DNA of 64,000 nt, from NCBI GenBank assembly GCA_009773005.1, contig WOUT01000006.1, positions 62,001-126,000 of the forward strand, given 5' to 3'. The notes beneath the pieces were generated by a model, which was not told the origin of the DNA, made no database searches, and was given only the letters and a program-made list of their open reading frames with translations. This DNA is from Chloroflexota bacterium. GTDB lineage: Bacteria > Chloroflexota > Anaerolineae > Anaerolineales > Anaerolineaceae. Positions 1-6,934 of this stretch are shown in pieces. A program made the position numbers and the translations under genes. Within the stretch, counting starts at the first letter, position 1, and every line of letters begins with the position of its first letter.

Positions 1-55
1 CATATCAATAGCGATACCAATATATGTCTGGTTCAAGGAACCAAATTTATGCAGA

Positions 56-346
56 TCAATCTGCGGCCAGGCAAGCAATTCCAGAGCGTTGCGGAAATCC
101 ATTCATTTGCCGAGCGAACTCAGCCAAAGAAGTGGCTTGAATTGAGGATATCCGTTCAGATTCTTCCATAGCCAAGTTAAAAGCCTCACCGCCATATCCA
201 CTCTTAATTGCCAGACGGGGATTAGCGAGCAGCAGCTTGCGGAATTTTTCGCTTACAACGGCCGCAGTCATAATGCGGCTGTATTCGCGTTCACTCTGAA
301 CCATATGTTCATCTTGTTGATGATAATCAAAAAATATATTGCTCAT
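56..346 (-). CDS. NHLP-clan (Os1348-like) small protein
   Basis: A 96-residue protein. The start at 346 is preferred because AAGGAG stands 8 bases upstream; a longer in-frame reading has no such site. The centre (motif EKFRKLLLANPRLAI, then GYGGEAFNL and a run ending SLAEFARQMNG) resembles the Os1348/nitrile-hydratase-leader-like NHLP clan. Members of that clan are short acidic-helical proteins, some of which act as RiPP leader peptides. It overlaps the end of the DUF5317 gene by 20 bases, so its ribosome site lies inside that gene and translation is probably coupled. The C-terminus (RSGIACLAAD) has one Cys but no clear core peptide. No modifying enzyme is visible, because the window ends 55 bases downstream. 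The family call is by eye. Confidence 0.6.
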   Translation of the reverse strand: MSNIFFDYHQQDEHMVQSEREYSRIMTAAVVSEKFRKLLLANPRLAIKSGYGGEAFNLAMEESERISSIQATSLAEFARQMNGFPQRSGIACLAAD

Positions 347-929
347 TTTTTTTCTCCTTAAGATCCTGCGTTTTCTTTCCACCTAATATCCAGAGCAGCC
401 AGACAACCCCTGCTGCGATAAAAATATCTCCCAGGCTGAATGCGACTCGATAATTAATCCAGTCAGGTAACGTAAATCGATCAGAAAGGAACCATAATCT
501 TGTAAGGCTTGGTGTTAGAATAATGTCCTTTGTGTAACCAAACCTTTGTCCTATGATCCAGTTACTTTCTGGCCCAGGAATCAGTTTTTGAATAGTCTCA
601 ACACTGATCGGCATTAAGCCGCCATTGAGGACAATCACTAGAAAATTCAGAAAAAAACCAATGCTGATCGGCCAAAAACTGAATTTTTGAATATTAAGGA
701 GCGAAAAAATCAACAGAATAATCAGCGAACTAACTAATAAGATCGAGACTAAATTATCTGAGATGAGTTGGCGTGTCTTGGGCAAGAAGAAAGCAAAAAA
801 CTGAGGAATGAACGCCAGCAAAACCAGTCCGGGGTATTTGAGTTCATATGCTCGATAGGTACGTTTTCCGATCCACGCTCTGCAAAGCCCGGCAGTCAAT
901 CCGATAAAGACTGCAACGATGAGGATCAT
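327..929 (-). CDS. DUF5317 family membrane protein
   Basis: A 200-residue protein with about five hydrophobic segments. The family signature is visible in order: NGGLMPIS near residue 103, GQRFGYTKD near 127, FLSDRF near 147 and AFSLGDIF near 163. DUF5317 has no known function. The start lies 9 bases after the stop of the 46-residue peptide gene and has no good Shine-Dalgarno of its own, which fits translational coupling. The end overlaps the next gene. It is the middle gene of a three-gene operon behind a BTAD regulator, so a role in sensing, exporting or processing the small peptide is possible, but that is inference. Confidence 0.75.
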   Translation of the reverse strand: MILIVAVFIGLTAGLCRAWIGKRTYRAYELKYPGLVLLAFIPQFFAFFLPKTRQLISDNLVSILLVSSLIILLIFSLLNIQKFSFWPISIGFFLNFLVIVLNGGLMPISVETIQKLIPGPESNWIIGQRFGYTKDIILTPSLTRLWFLSDRFTLPDWINYRVAFSLGDIFIAAGVVWLLWILGGKKTQDLKEKKNEQYIF

Positions 930-938
930 AGGATCAAC

Positions 939-1079
939 TTATCCGCCTACCGACCCAGTAGCCGAAGGGGCTCCGGCGGCAAGAACAAACAAAACCAGAG
1001 TTAGGACAAATAGAATAACCCTAATGTTTTTGCTGAATTTCGAGGAGATTAGGACCAGATTGCGTGAAATTGATTTCAT
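939..1079 (-). CDS. 46-residue hydrophobic peptide, first gene of operon
   Basis: This short reading frame starts with ATG at 1079, 6 bases after a strong AAGGAG site, and ends with TAA at 939. The product has a basic N-terminus (MKSISRNL..., with SKFSKNIR), one hydrophobic stretch at about residues 19-36, and a small polar tail (AAGAPSATGSVGG). It could be a single-span membrane peptide, or a secreted peptide cut after the hydrophobic stretch at an Ala-x-Ala-like site. It sits directly behind a -10 box and three 12-bp repeats and is tightly followed by DUF5317. I do not recognise the family. The gene is supported by its ribosome site, its operon position and its plausible signal/TM sequence. 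Confidence 0.65.
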   Translation of the reverse strand: MKSISRNLVLISSKFSKNIRVILFVLTLVLFVLAAGAPSATGSVGG

Positions 1080-1119
1080 GAGAAACTCCTTTTTGAATAA
1101 AGTTTATTGATGTTCAAAT

Positions 1120-1125
1120 ATTATG
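1120..1125 (-). promoter_or_regulatory. -10 box of the peptide/DUF5317/NHLP operon
   Basis: The minus strand reads CATAAT here, about 40 bases upstream of the peptide start codon. There is no good -35 hexamer. Instead the three 12-bp repeats end exactly 8 bases upstream, which is the spacing described for activators of the SARP type that replace the -35 contact. Confidence 0.5.
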
Positions 1126-1134
1126 ACAGGTACC

Positions 1135-1170
1135 AGGATGCAAAACAGGATGCAAAACAGGATGCAAAAT
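1135..1170 (-). repeat. Three tandem 12-bp direct repeats, likely operator
   Basis: Three adjacent copies of AGGATGCAAAAC occur on the plus strand (TTTTGCATCCTG on the minus strand) at 1135-1146, 1147-1158 and 1159-1170; the last differs by one base. They lie between the BTAD regulator gene and the peptide operon, immediately upstream of the -10 box. SARP/BTAD regulators bind heptamer direct repeats spaced about one helical turn apart, so this is a natural target for the neighbouring regulator. The binding itself is inference. Confidence 0.65.
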
Positions 1171-1291
1171 GTCATATCTTTTACATATTTCTAGTTCACC
1201 TCCTTAATATCAAAATATCAGAGAAGATTTCTCTGCTTTAATGTACTCGTAAAGGTTTATAACGGTAAAATGAAAAGAATAAACGTGGAAA

Positions 1292-4200
1292 CTATTGCAT
1301 TAATGTCTTATACAAGTTTTGGGTTTGAAGAGACGGCTCAATCTCAAGTTCCTTTTTAAGCATGTTTTTGCATTTTACATATAGGCGCGAAACCCCGGCG
1401 CGGTTACCCAACGCTGAAAAAGCCAGCATTGCAGAACGATATGCTGCTTCATTGCATGAATCTTCCTCAATTGCCCGTTCAGAATAATGTATCGCCAATT
1501 GGTATTGTTCTGTCTGAATGTATAGGTTTACAAGTTTTGTGACGGCGGTGATGAAGTTCTGGTGATATTGTTCCCGTGTGTTCAACACCCATTCATAATC
1601 CAGTTTCGGTAAATAAGCCCCCTTGTAATAATTGACTGCCAGGCGGTTATGCATGATCTGTTCATCAACTTGAGTCGCAGATTGGGCAAGTTTGATTTCT
1701 TGCAGAAAGTTCTCAACATCATATTCATATTCCAGCGAACGGTTAAAGCGGTAGTAATCTTCAATGAACGTTACGCTGTCGCCCCCCAGCGCTCGGCGAA
1801 CTCTGTAAATAGAGTTCTTGAAACGCAGCCGCAAGGTATCTTCGGTCGATTCCGGCCAGAAGGCTTCGCCAATTTCTTCTTTGGTAACGCCTTCAGGATG
1901 CTGCAGAATATAAAAAAATAAGTCCCGTGCCACTTGGGTTTTCCACTCTGAAGGTAATATTTGATGGTCACCAATTTTCACCTGGCCTTTTCCAAACGCA
2001 CTGATCACAAGTTTCGGGGCAGAGAATTGAATAATGTCAGAGTGCCTACGAATGACCCGGCGAAGTTGAACCAGACTTGCCTCAAATTCATGCAGATTCG
2101 AAATAAACTCCGATATTTTTGGCTCACCAGATTTGAGTAGATGGTGATCTTCTAGAAATTTCAAAGTTTCAAGCCCAATCTGATTAAGGGGTGATCTTTC
2201 AAGATCAATTTGGCTAGCAATGATCACTTTCAAAAGATTTTTTTGCTTTTTTTGCGTTTTATCATCAACCAATGAAATTAAAGCAAGAAAATAACTGGAT
2301 TTTAATGATTCCAGGTGAAATCCTTCATGGGAAAAGAACTTTTCTAAATTCCTTAACAGAGGTTTCTGATCCTTTATTTTCTCTTGCACAAAATTAAGAG
2401 CGCACAACTCGAATTGGCACAAATTAACTTCATACTTTGAGCCCCCCTTTCGCGCCTGTTTCAACGCGAGCTCTATCCGGTTGAGGGATTCTCCATAATT
2501 GCCAGAAATTCTTTCCAAAACCGATTCTGAAAGAGAGAGAAAAACGTTCAGCGCCAGGTCATCAACAGACCCTGAAACCTCTCGCGCCAGTCGGTATGCT
2601 TGGCGGGCTTCAGGTAACGCTCGGATGTCTCTAAATAGATCTCCAAGACTTGTGAGTGAAAAACCTTCCAAGCGCGGGTTAGATGCAAGACGGGCATAGG
2701 ATACAGCCCGCTCAAAAGACAGCGCAGCCTGCTCAAACTTGCCGCGTAAATGCTGTAAAACTCCAATATTGTTCCATAAATTTGCCTGCCAAAGGGAGTT
2801 TTGAGATAATTGCCAATAATTGAGTGAACCTTGATAAGCTTTATCCGCCTCATCCAACTGCCCAAGCGCGAGATGCACTACTCCCAAATCCAATTGCACT
2901 TTGGCGGCGTCCATATCCTCCCCAAGGGAATGATATATTTCCCAAGACTCTTTGAGAGAGAAAAGAGAGTTCTTCAAATCCCCCGATTGATAAAGGACGA
3001 TCCCCCTGGCGCGCAGTGCTTCGGCATTGAGTTTTTCCATCCCCAATGTATTACCGCAAATCTGAGCTGCTTCGTCCGCATCCCGCTTAGCGGTTTCATA
3101 GTAACCAAGATATCGATTTACCGAGCTGCGCCTAACCAGCGCTGTAACTAAATCACATATACTATTACAGTTCCTTAATCCTTCAATTGCCCGGTCAAGA
3201 ATTTCAAGACTTCTTTGGGTTTCACCCCGCAACATCGCGATCGTACCTTTGATCGATAATAATTCCGGGCGTCCATCCCTTTCTTGTTCTGGAAGGTATT
3301 CCAGCCAGGAAGTGAGACTCACAAGCCGCCCGCCCAATATCATGGACGGGGCTGCCTTCCGGATCACCTCAGCGATCTGGTCAAAATCTCCAACCCTGGA
3401 ATAAATTGCGAGCGCCCTTTCCCATTCTTTTATTTGTTCATAAAAAGCTGCTAATATCTTTTCGATTCTTGCGGTTTCTTCAGGTCTTTCAACTCGCATG
3501 CGGCTTTGCAAAAAATCATGAAATAGGTGATGATAGCGCAGGTACAAGGTCTCATCACCTACAGGGAGGACGAATAAGTTATCCCGTAATAAAACCTCGA
3601 TTCTTTCATGCCAGTTTTCATTTTCCAGTTTTAGTGCTGGTGTTAATATTTGCTCGCAGAGCAAAGCATCGAATTCCTCGAGGAGAGAAGTTCTCAATAA
3701 AAACAACTTCATTTCCTCAGATTGACGATCCAGCACTTGCTGCGCCAAATATTCATAAATCCCGATCCCTGATACCCTGGCCAACCGTAGTCGATCGTTC
3801 GTTTCTTTTGGTGAAATTTGAGCAGTCAGCAGCAAACCTGTAATCCAACCCTCGGTCTGCCGCACAAGTTCTGTGGCTGTATCTTCATTGATACTCTGGT
3901 GGTAATTCACCGAAATTAATTGTTTGATCTCTTCCGGCAGGAAAGCCAATTCCTCAAAACTTAATCCTTCTACTTGAGACCTCGAAACCAGCAATGTGAG
4001 ATCTGGCAAAGTTAACAGGGTGCGCGAGGCAATGATCAAATGGCAGTTTTCAGACATTTCAAGGGTTATGCGGTTAACAAAAGTGTCGATAGGTTTACTA
4101 TCCCGCACCAGGTGATAATCATCCAAAACAAATACAAAATGTTCTGAAATATGATCATATGCATCATTTATGATTGCGGAGATAACCGGGTCAAGATTTA

Positions 4201-4531
4201 GAGTATCCTGATTGAGATTGTTCAGAGCAGAGAACGAAGCCTCTCCAAAAGTCGGAAATCGGTTCGCTATAGCTGAAATGAAATGCGCAATAAAACGCTG
4301 CGGGTCACAGTCCAAATTATCTAACGCAAACCAGCAAACAGGTAGCTGCGTATGATATGCAAAATCAATCAATAAAGAGGTTTTTCCATATCCGGCAGGG
4401 GCAGCCAGGATCAGCAATTTAAGATCCAGTACATTTTCAAGTATTGAAAGCAGCCTCGGACGCGATAATATCTCAGTTCGTCGTCGAGGAATGATAATTT
4501 TTGTGCGGACTACTGGAAATTCCAAATTCAT
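1292..4531 (-). CDS. MalT-like NTPase/TPR regulator with C-terminal BTAD (SARP) domain
   Basis: A 1079-residue transcription regulator. The N-terminus carries the MalT-type opening (VVRTKIIIPRRR, SRPRLL) and a Walker A at about residues 43-51 (APAGYGKTS). A Walker B-like FVFVLDDYHL follows near 130. The middle (about 350-800) is helical, with TPR-like repeats. The C-terminal 240 residues form an OmpR-like winged helix followed by a bacterial transcriptional activation domain, as in AfsR/SARP proteins (motifs FWPES, RLRFKNSIYRVRRALG and a YKGAYLPKLDYEWV region). In this family the NTPase acts as a ligand-gated switch. The gene is followed on the same strand by tandem repeats and the small-peptide operon, its likely target. 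The inducer is unknown. Confidence 0.88.
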   Translation of the reverse strand: MNLEFPVVRTKIIIPRRRTEILSRPRLLSILENVLDLKLLILAAPAGYGKTSLLIDFAYHTQLPVCWFALDNLDCDPQRFIAHFISAIANRFPTFGEASFSALNNLNQDTLNLDPVISAIINDAYDHISEHFVFVLDDYHLVRDSKPIDTFVNRITLEMSENCHLIIASRTLLTLPDLTLLVSRSQVEGLSFEELAFLPEEIKQLISVNYHQSINEDTATELVRQTEGWITGLLLTAQISPKETNDRLRLARVSGIGIYEYLAQQVLDRQSEEMKLFLLRTSLLEEFDALLCEQILTPALKLENENWHERIEVLLRDNLFVLPVGDETLYLRYHHLFHDFLQSRMRVERPEETARIEKILAAFYEQIKEWERALAIYSRVGDFDQIAEVIRKAAPSMILGGRLVSLTSWLEYLPEQERDGRPELLSIKGTIAMLRGETQRSLEILDRAIEGLRNCNSICDLVTALVRRSSVNRYLGYYETAKRDADEAAQICGNTLGMEKLNAEALRARGIVLYQSGDLKNSLFSLKESWEIYHSLGEDMDAAKVQLDLGVVHLALGQLDEADKAYQGSLNYWQLSQNSLWQANLWNNIGVLQHLRGKFEQAALSFERAVSYARLASNPRLEGFSLTSLGDLFRDIRALPEARQAYRLAREVSGSVDDLALNVFLSLSESVLERISGNYGESLNRIELALKQARKGGSKYEVNLCQFELCALNFVQEKIKDQKPLLRNLEKFFSHEGFHLESLKSSYFLALISLVDDKTQKKQKNLLKVIIASQIDLERSPLNQIGLETLKFLEDHHLLKSGEPKISEFISNLHEFEASLVQLRRVIRRHSDIIQFSAPKLVISAFGKGQVKIGDHQILPSEWKTQVARDLFFYILQHPEGVTKEEIGEAFWPESTEDTLRLRFKNSIYRVRRALGGDSVTFIEDYYRFNRSLEYEYDVENFLQEIKLAQSATQVDEQIMHNRLAVNYYKGAYLPKLDYEWVLNTREQYHQNFITAVTKLVNLYIQTEQYQLAIHYSERAIEEDSCNEAAYRSAMLAFSALGNRAGVSRLYVKCKNMLKKELEIEPSLQTQNLYKTLMQ

Positions 4532-4561
4532 TTTGAACGTGTCTCAATTAAGTTAAGGTTC

Positions 4562-4590
4562 ATTTTACATTTATAATACAACTTCCGCAA
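4562..4590 (-). promoter_or_regulatory. Candidate promoter for the BTAD regulator
   Basis: The minus strand reads TTGCGG, a 17-base spacer, then TAAAAT, ending about 30 bases upstream of the regulator start. This is a fair match to a sigma-70-type promoter. None of the 12-bp repeats found downstream is present, so autoregulation through them is not indicated. Confidence 0.4.
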
Positions 4591-4606
4591 TTAATTATTG
4601 CGATTA

Positions 4607-4648
4607 AATAACAAATGAGAGCCCCGATCTCGACTCTCATTTGTTATT
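4607..4648 (-). terminator. Hairpin after the DUF5684 gene
   Basis: Perfect 15-bp stem (AATAACAAATGAGAG with its complement) and a 12-base loop, 16 bases past the stop of the minus-strand DUF5684 gene. The T-tract is short. It separates that gene from the regulator promoter. Confidence 0.6.
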
Positions 4649-4664
4649 ATTTCAACCTGTATTA

Positions 4665-5036
4665 CTATGCTGCAATCGGGCCTTGATATTTGGCGTCTCC
4701 AAAAGCAAGGATTGGGATGAAAATAAAGCTCAGGAAAAGTAAACCAAACCCAAAGCCTGTACTTTTTCCAAAGACCTTCGCCAGATCGAAGATGAGCATG
4801 ATCCCGACCACAATATTGACCAAGGGGATCAGCATGAGCAGCAAATACCACCATGGACGCCCAAGGATCTCAAGTTGGACCAAAATGTTATAGATGGGGA
4901 TAATTGCTGCCCAACCCGGTTTGCCGGCTTTTACGTATATTCTCCAAAGGCAAAACAGGTAGAAAACAATGACCGCTGTGTATAACAAAAACCCAACGAC
5001 ACCAACACCTGCACCAATGCCATCACCGTAATCCAT
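4665..5036 (-). CDS. DUF5684 family membrane protein
   Basis: A 123-residue integral membrane protein with three to four hydrophobic segments. The centre has the pattern KAGKPGWAAIIPIYNILVQL followed by GRPWWY and a hydrophobic run ending in DLAKVFGKS, which is typical of the DUF5684 family; function unknown. The start is supported by AAAGGAGG 8 bases upstream. It is transcribed alone, with a hairpin behind it and a divergent YdcF-like gene in front. Confidence 0.7.
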   Translation of the reverse strand: MDYGDGIGAGVGVVGFLLYTAVIVFYLFCLWRIYVKAGKPGWAAIIPIYNILVQLEILGRPWWYLLLMLIPLVNIVVGIMLIFDLAKVFGKSTGFGFGLLFLSFIFIPILAFGDAKYQGPIAA

Positions 5037-5135
5037 AGAAATCCTCCTTTAATAAGTTTGATAATACTTAGTTTAGCAATATAATTTAAATTGTCAATAG
5101 ATTTGGAGTATTCTTATCCTATTCACCGAGGCAAT

Positions 5136-5930
5136 ATGTTCATATTTCTATCAAAGTTACTACCCCTGTTCTTTTATCCAATTGGCTTGGTTTGTCTGCT
5201 GCTTCTTCTAACATTATTATTCTGGAAAAAACCACGATTCGCCAAAATTCTCCTTATCTTTTCATTTGTGGTCCTGTTCATTTGCGGAAACCGCTATATC
5301 TCCAGCGCTTTCGCCCGGACACTCGAATGGCAGTATTCCACACCCGACCCGATGCCGCAGGCAGACGTGATTGTCGTATTGGGCGGCGGGACGGAACCCC
5401 TGGTCAACCCGCGCCCGATGGTTGAAGTGAACGCGGCCGGCGACCGCGTGATCTATGCTGGCAAATTATATAAAAACCAACCTGAAACTATAATCCTGAT
5501 CAGCGGCGGTGATATCGATTTTCTAGACCAGAGCCCAACCTCGCCAGCCCAAGACATGTTTGAAATATTAAAATTGATGGGCATCCCGAAAAATACAGTG
5601 ATCCTGCAGGACCACTCTCAAAACACTTACGAAGACGCCCTATTCAGTTGCGAGATCATTAAAACCAAGGGGTACGATAAAGTGATATTGGTTACCTCTG
5701 CGGTGCATATGCCCCGCGCAGTGAAACTATTTGAAAAACAGGGTTGCGCGGTAATCCCGGCGCCGACTGACTTCACAATAACCACTGCCTCCTGGGAACG
5801 ACTTTGGCATCCTTCATTGGAGGAATTTTTCCTGAACCTGGTTCCGTCGTATACCAATATCTCATTATTCACGAAAACGATGAAGGAATACCTGGGCGTG
5901 TTTGCCTATCAACTCAAGGGTTGGATCTGA
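5136..5930 (+). CDS. YdcF/SanA/ElyC-like DUF218 membrane protein
   Basis: A 264-residue protein. I chose the ATG at 5136 (GAGG just upstream) over a TTG at 5091. Two hydrophobic segments fill residues 1-60 (FLSKLLPLFFYPIGLVCLLL and an ILLIFSFVVLFICGNRY stretch), then a soluble DUF218 domain starts at ADVIVVLGGGTEPL. Family motifs follow: SGG, SQNTYEDA and LVTSAVHMPRA. DUF218 proteins such as ElyC and SanA act at the envelope, probably in lipid-carrier or peptidoglycan homeostasis. The exact role here cannot be read from the neighbours. Confidence 0.8.
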   Translation: MFIFLSKLLPLFFYPIGLVCLLLLLTLLFWKKPRFAKILLIFSFVVLFICGNRYISSAFARTLEWQYSTPDPMPQADVIVVLGGGTEPLVNPRPMVEVNAAGDRVIYAGKLYKNQPETIILISGGDIDFLDQSPTSPAQDMFEILKLMGIPKNTVILQDHSQNTYEDALFSCEIIKTKGYDKVILVTSAVHMPRAVKLFEKQGCAVIPAPTDFTITTASWERLWHPSLEEFFLNLVPSYTNISLFTKTMKEYLGVFAYQLKGWI

Positions 5931-5984
5931 CCTTTTTTTAATGTTCTCCCTCTCGAAAACCTTATAATTAATTTACGGGCATTT

Positions 5985-6004
5985 CCCCGCAGCTTGCTGC
6001 GAGG
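5985..6004. repeat. REP-like short palindrome
   Basis: CCCCGCAGCTTGCTGCGAGG folds into an 8-position stem with one mismatch and a CTTG loop, in the leader before the lipoprotein gene. GC-rich palindromes with this core are commonly dispersed between genes in bacteria. Only one copy is seen in this window, so repeat status is a guess. Confidence 0.3.
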
Positions 6005-6063
6005 ATAGGGGTTTCGTGGATTTTGCCTTTTCTAAACGTAAATATTATGCATAAGGAGGAGAC

Positions 6064-6804
6064 ATGAAAAAAGCGTTATTCGTCTTCATGATCAGTTTAT
6101 TGCTGATCGGTTGTTTGTTAACTTCTCGAGTCACTGACCTGATCAATGCGGTTAAACCATCTGAAGCTGAAATGATCGAAGGAACTTCCACATTAACAGT
6201 TTCTCAAGGGACTGAACGTGATTTTATGGCTTTTCTCGCTGAAAACAACATCCAGATCGTTTCTATTAAAGGAACTGAAGGTGGAGCTGGAACTGTCGGA
6301 GGATTGATCGATCTTGAATTACAAAACAATGATCAATTTGCCCACACGATTATTCTCCCTTGCGGTCTGGTTTTTGTTCCTGAAAACGCTGATTTGCAAA
6401 AGATGATGGTCATTCAGCCTGTTTCAATTGACTTAAACCCGGGCGAAACCGTAACGATAACGCCTTTCGTGGCTTGCATTCAATCCAGTCAAGATGCACC
6501 TTCTGCCGGCGATGTTTATTCGTCGGTTGAACAGTCCGAAGGAAAGCTGGCAGTTTTAGCGGATTGTTTTTGTCAAAATGATCTGAATCAAGAGAACATC
6601 CAGGGGCAGATGAGCGTCCAGTTCGCCACCTGGATGACTGCTGATAATTCCAATTACCTGGATAAACTGGGTTCAGAACAAACTGGCGCTCTAGGTCAGG
6701 TCCTTGGCGGGCAAGTAGGCGAGTTGGCAGGTTCATTTGTTTCCATGATCGCGCCAGATGCCCAGAAATGGCTTGATCGTTGCAATATTAAGGTCGGAGA
6801 GTAA
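6064..6804 (+). CDS. Predicted lipoprotein, unknown function
   Basis: A 246-residue protein with a strong AAGGAGGA ribosome site. The N-terminus is a lipoprotein signal (MKKALFVFMISLLLIGC, lipobox LIGC, Cys at residue 17). The rest is soluble and has no domain I recognise. It shows a Gly-rich stretch (GTEGGAGTVGGLIDLEL) followed by a beta-type region about 'frequent' Thr/Val, which could be an extracellular sandwich fold. Two Cys residues fall in an NDQ...C...C pattern in the centre. It appears to be a single-gene unit. Confidence 0.7.
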   Translation: MKKALFVFMISLLLIGCLLTSRVTDLINAVKPSEAEMIEGTSTLTVSQGTERDFMAFLAENNIQIVSIKGTEGGAGTVGGLIDLELQNNDQFAHTIILPCGLVFVPENADLQKMMVIQPVSIDLNPGETVTITPFVACIQSSQDAPSAGDVYSSVEQSEGKLAVLADCFCQNDLNQENIQGQMSVQFATWMTADNSNYLDKLGSEQTGALGQVLGGQVGELAGSFVSMIAPDAQKWLDRCNIKVGE

Positions 6805-6851
6805 CGCGAATTTCCTGGAATATGCTTCAAGAACGCTTCGAACTCGACCCA

Positions 6852-6889
6852 TCGAAAGAGGAGCCTGTAAATAATTGGCTCCCCCTTTC
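6852..6889. terminator. Interrupted hairpin between convergent genes
   Basis: Arms CGAAAGAGGAGCC and GGCTCCCCCTTTCG pair with a small internal loop. The hairpin lies between the plus-strand lipoprotein gene and the end of the minus-strand phnE gene. There is no clear T-tract on either side. Confidence 0.35.
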
Positions 6890-6934
6890 GTGAATAAGTT
6901 AGACCTCAGATCAAGACCAGGATGATAATTAAAT

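Noticed and set aside
1135-1170. A CRISPR array from the tandem repeats
   Set aside because: The units are 12 bases and directly joined, with no spacers, and no cas genes are near. The place and spacing fit an operator.
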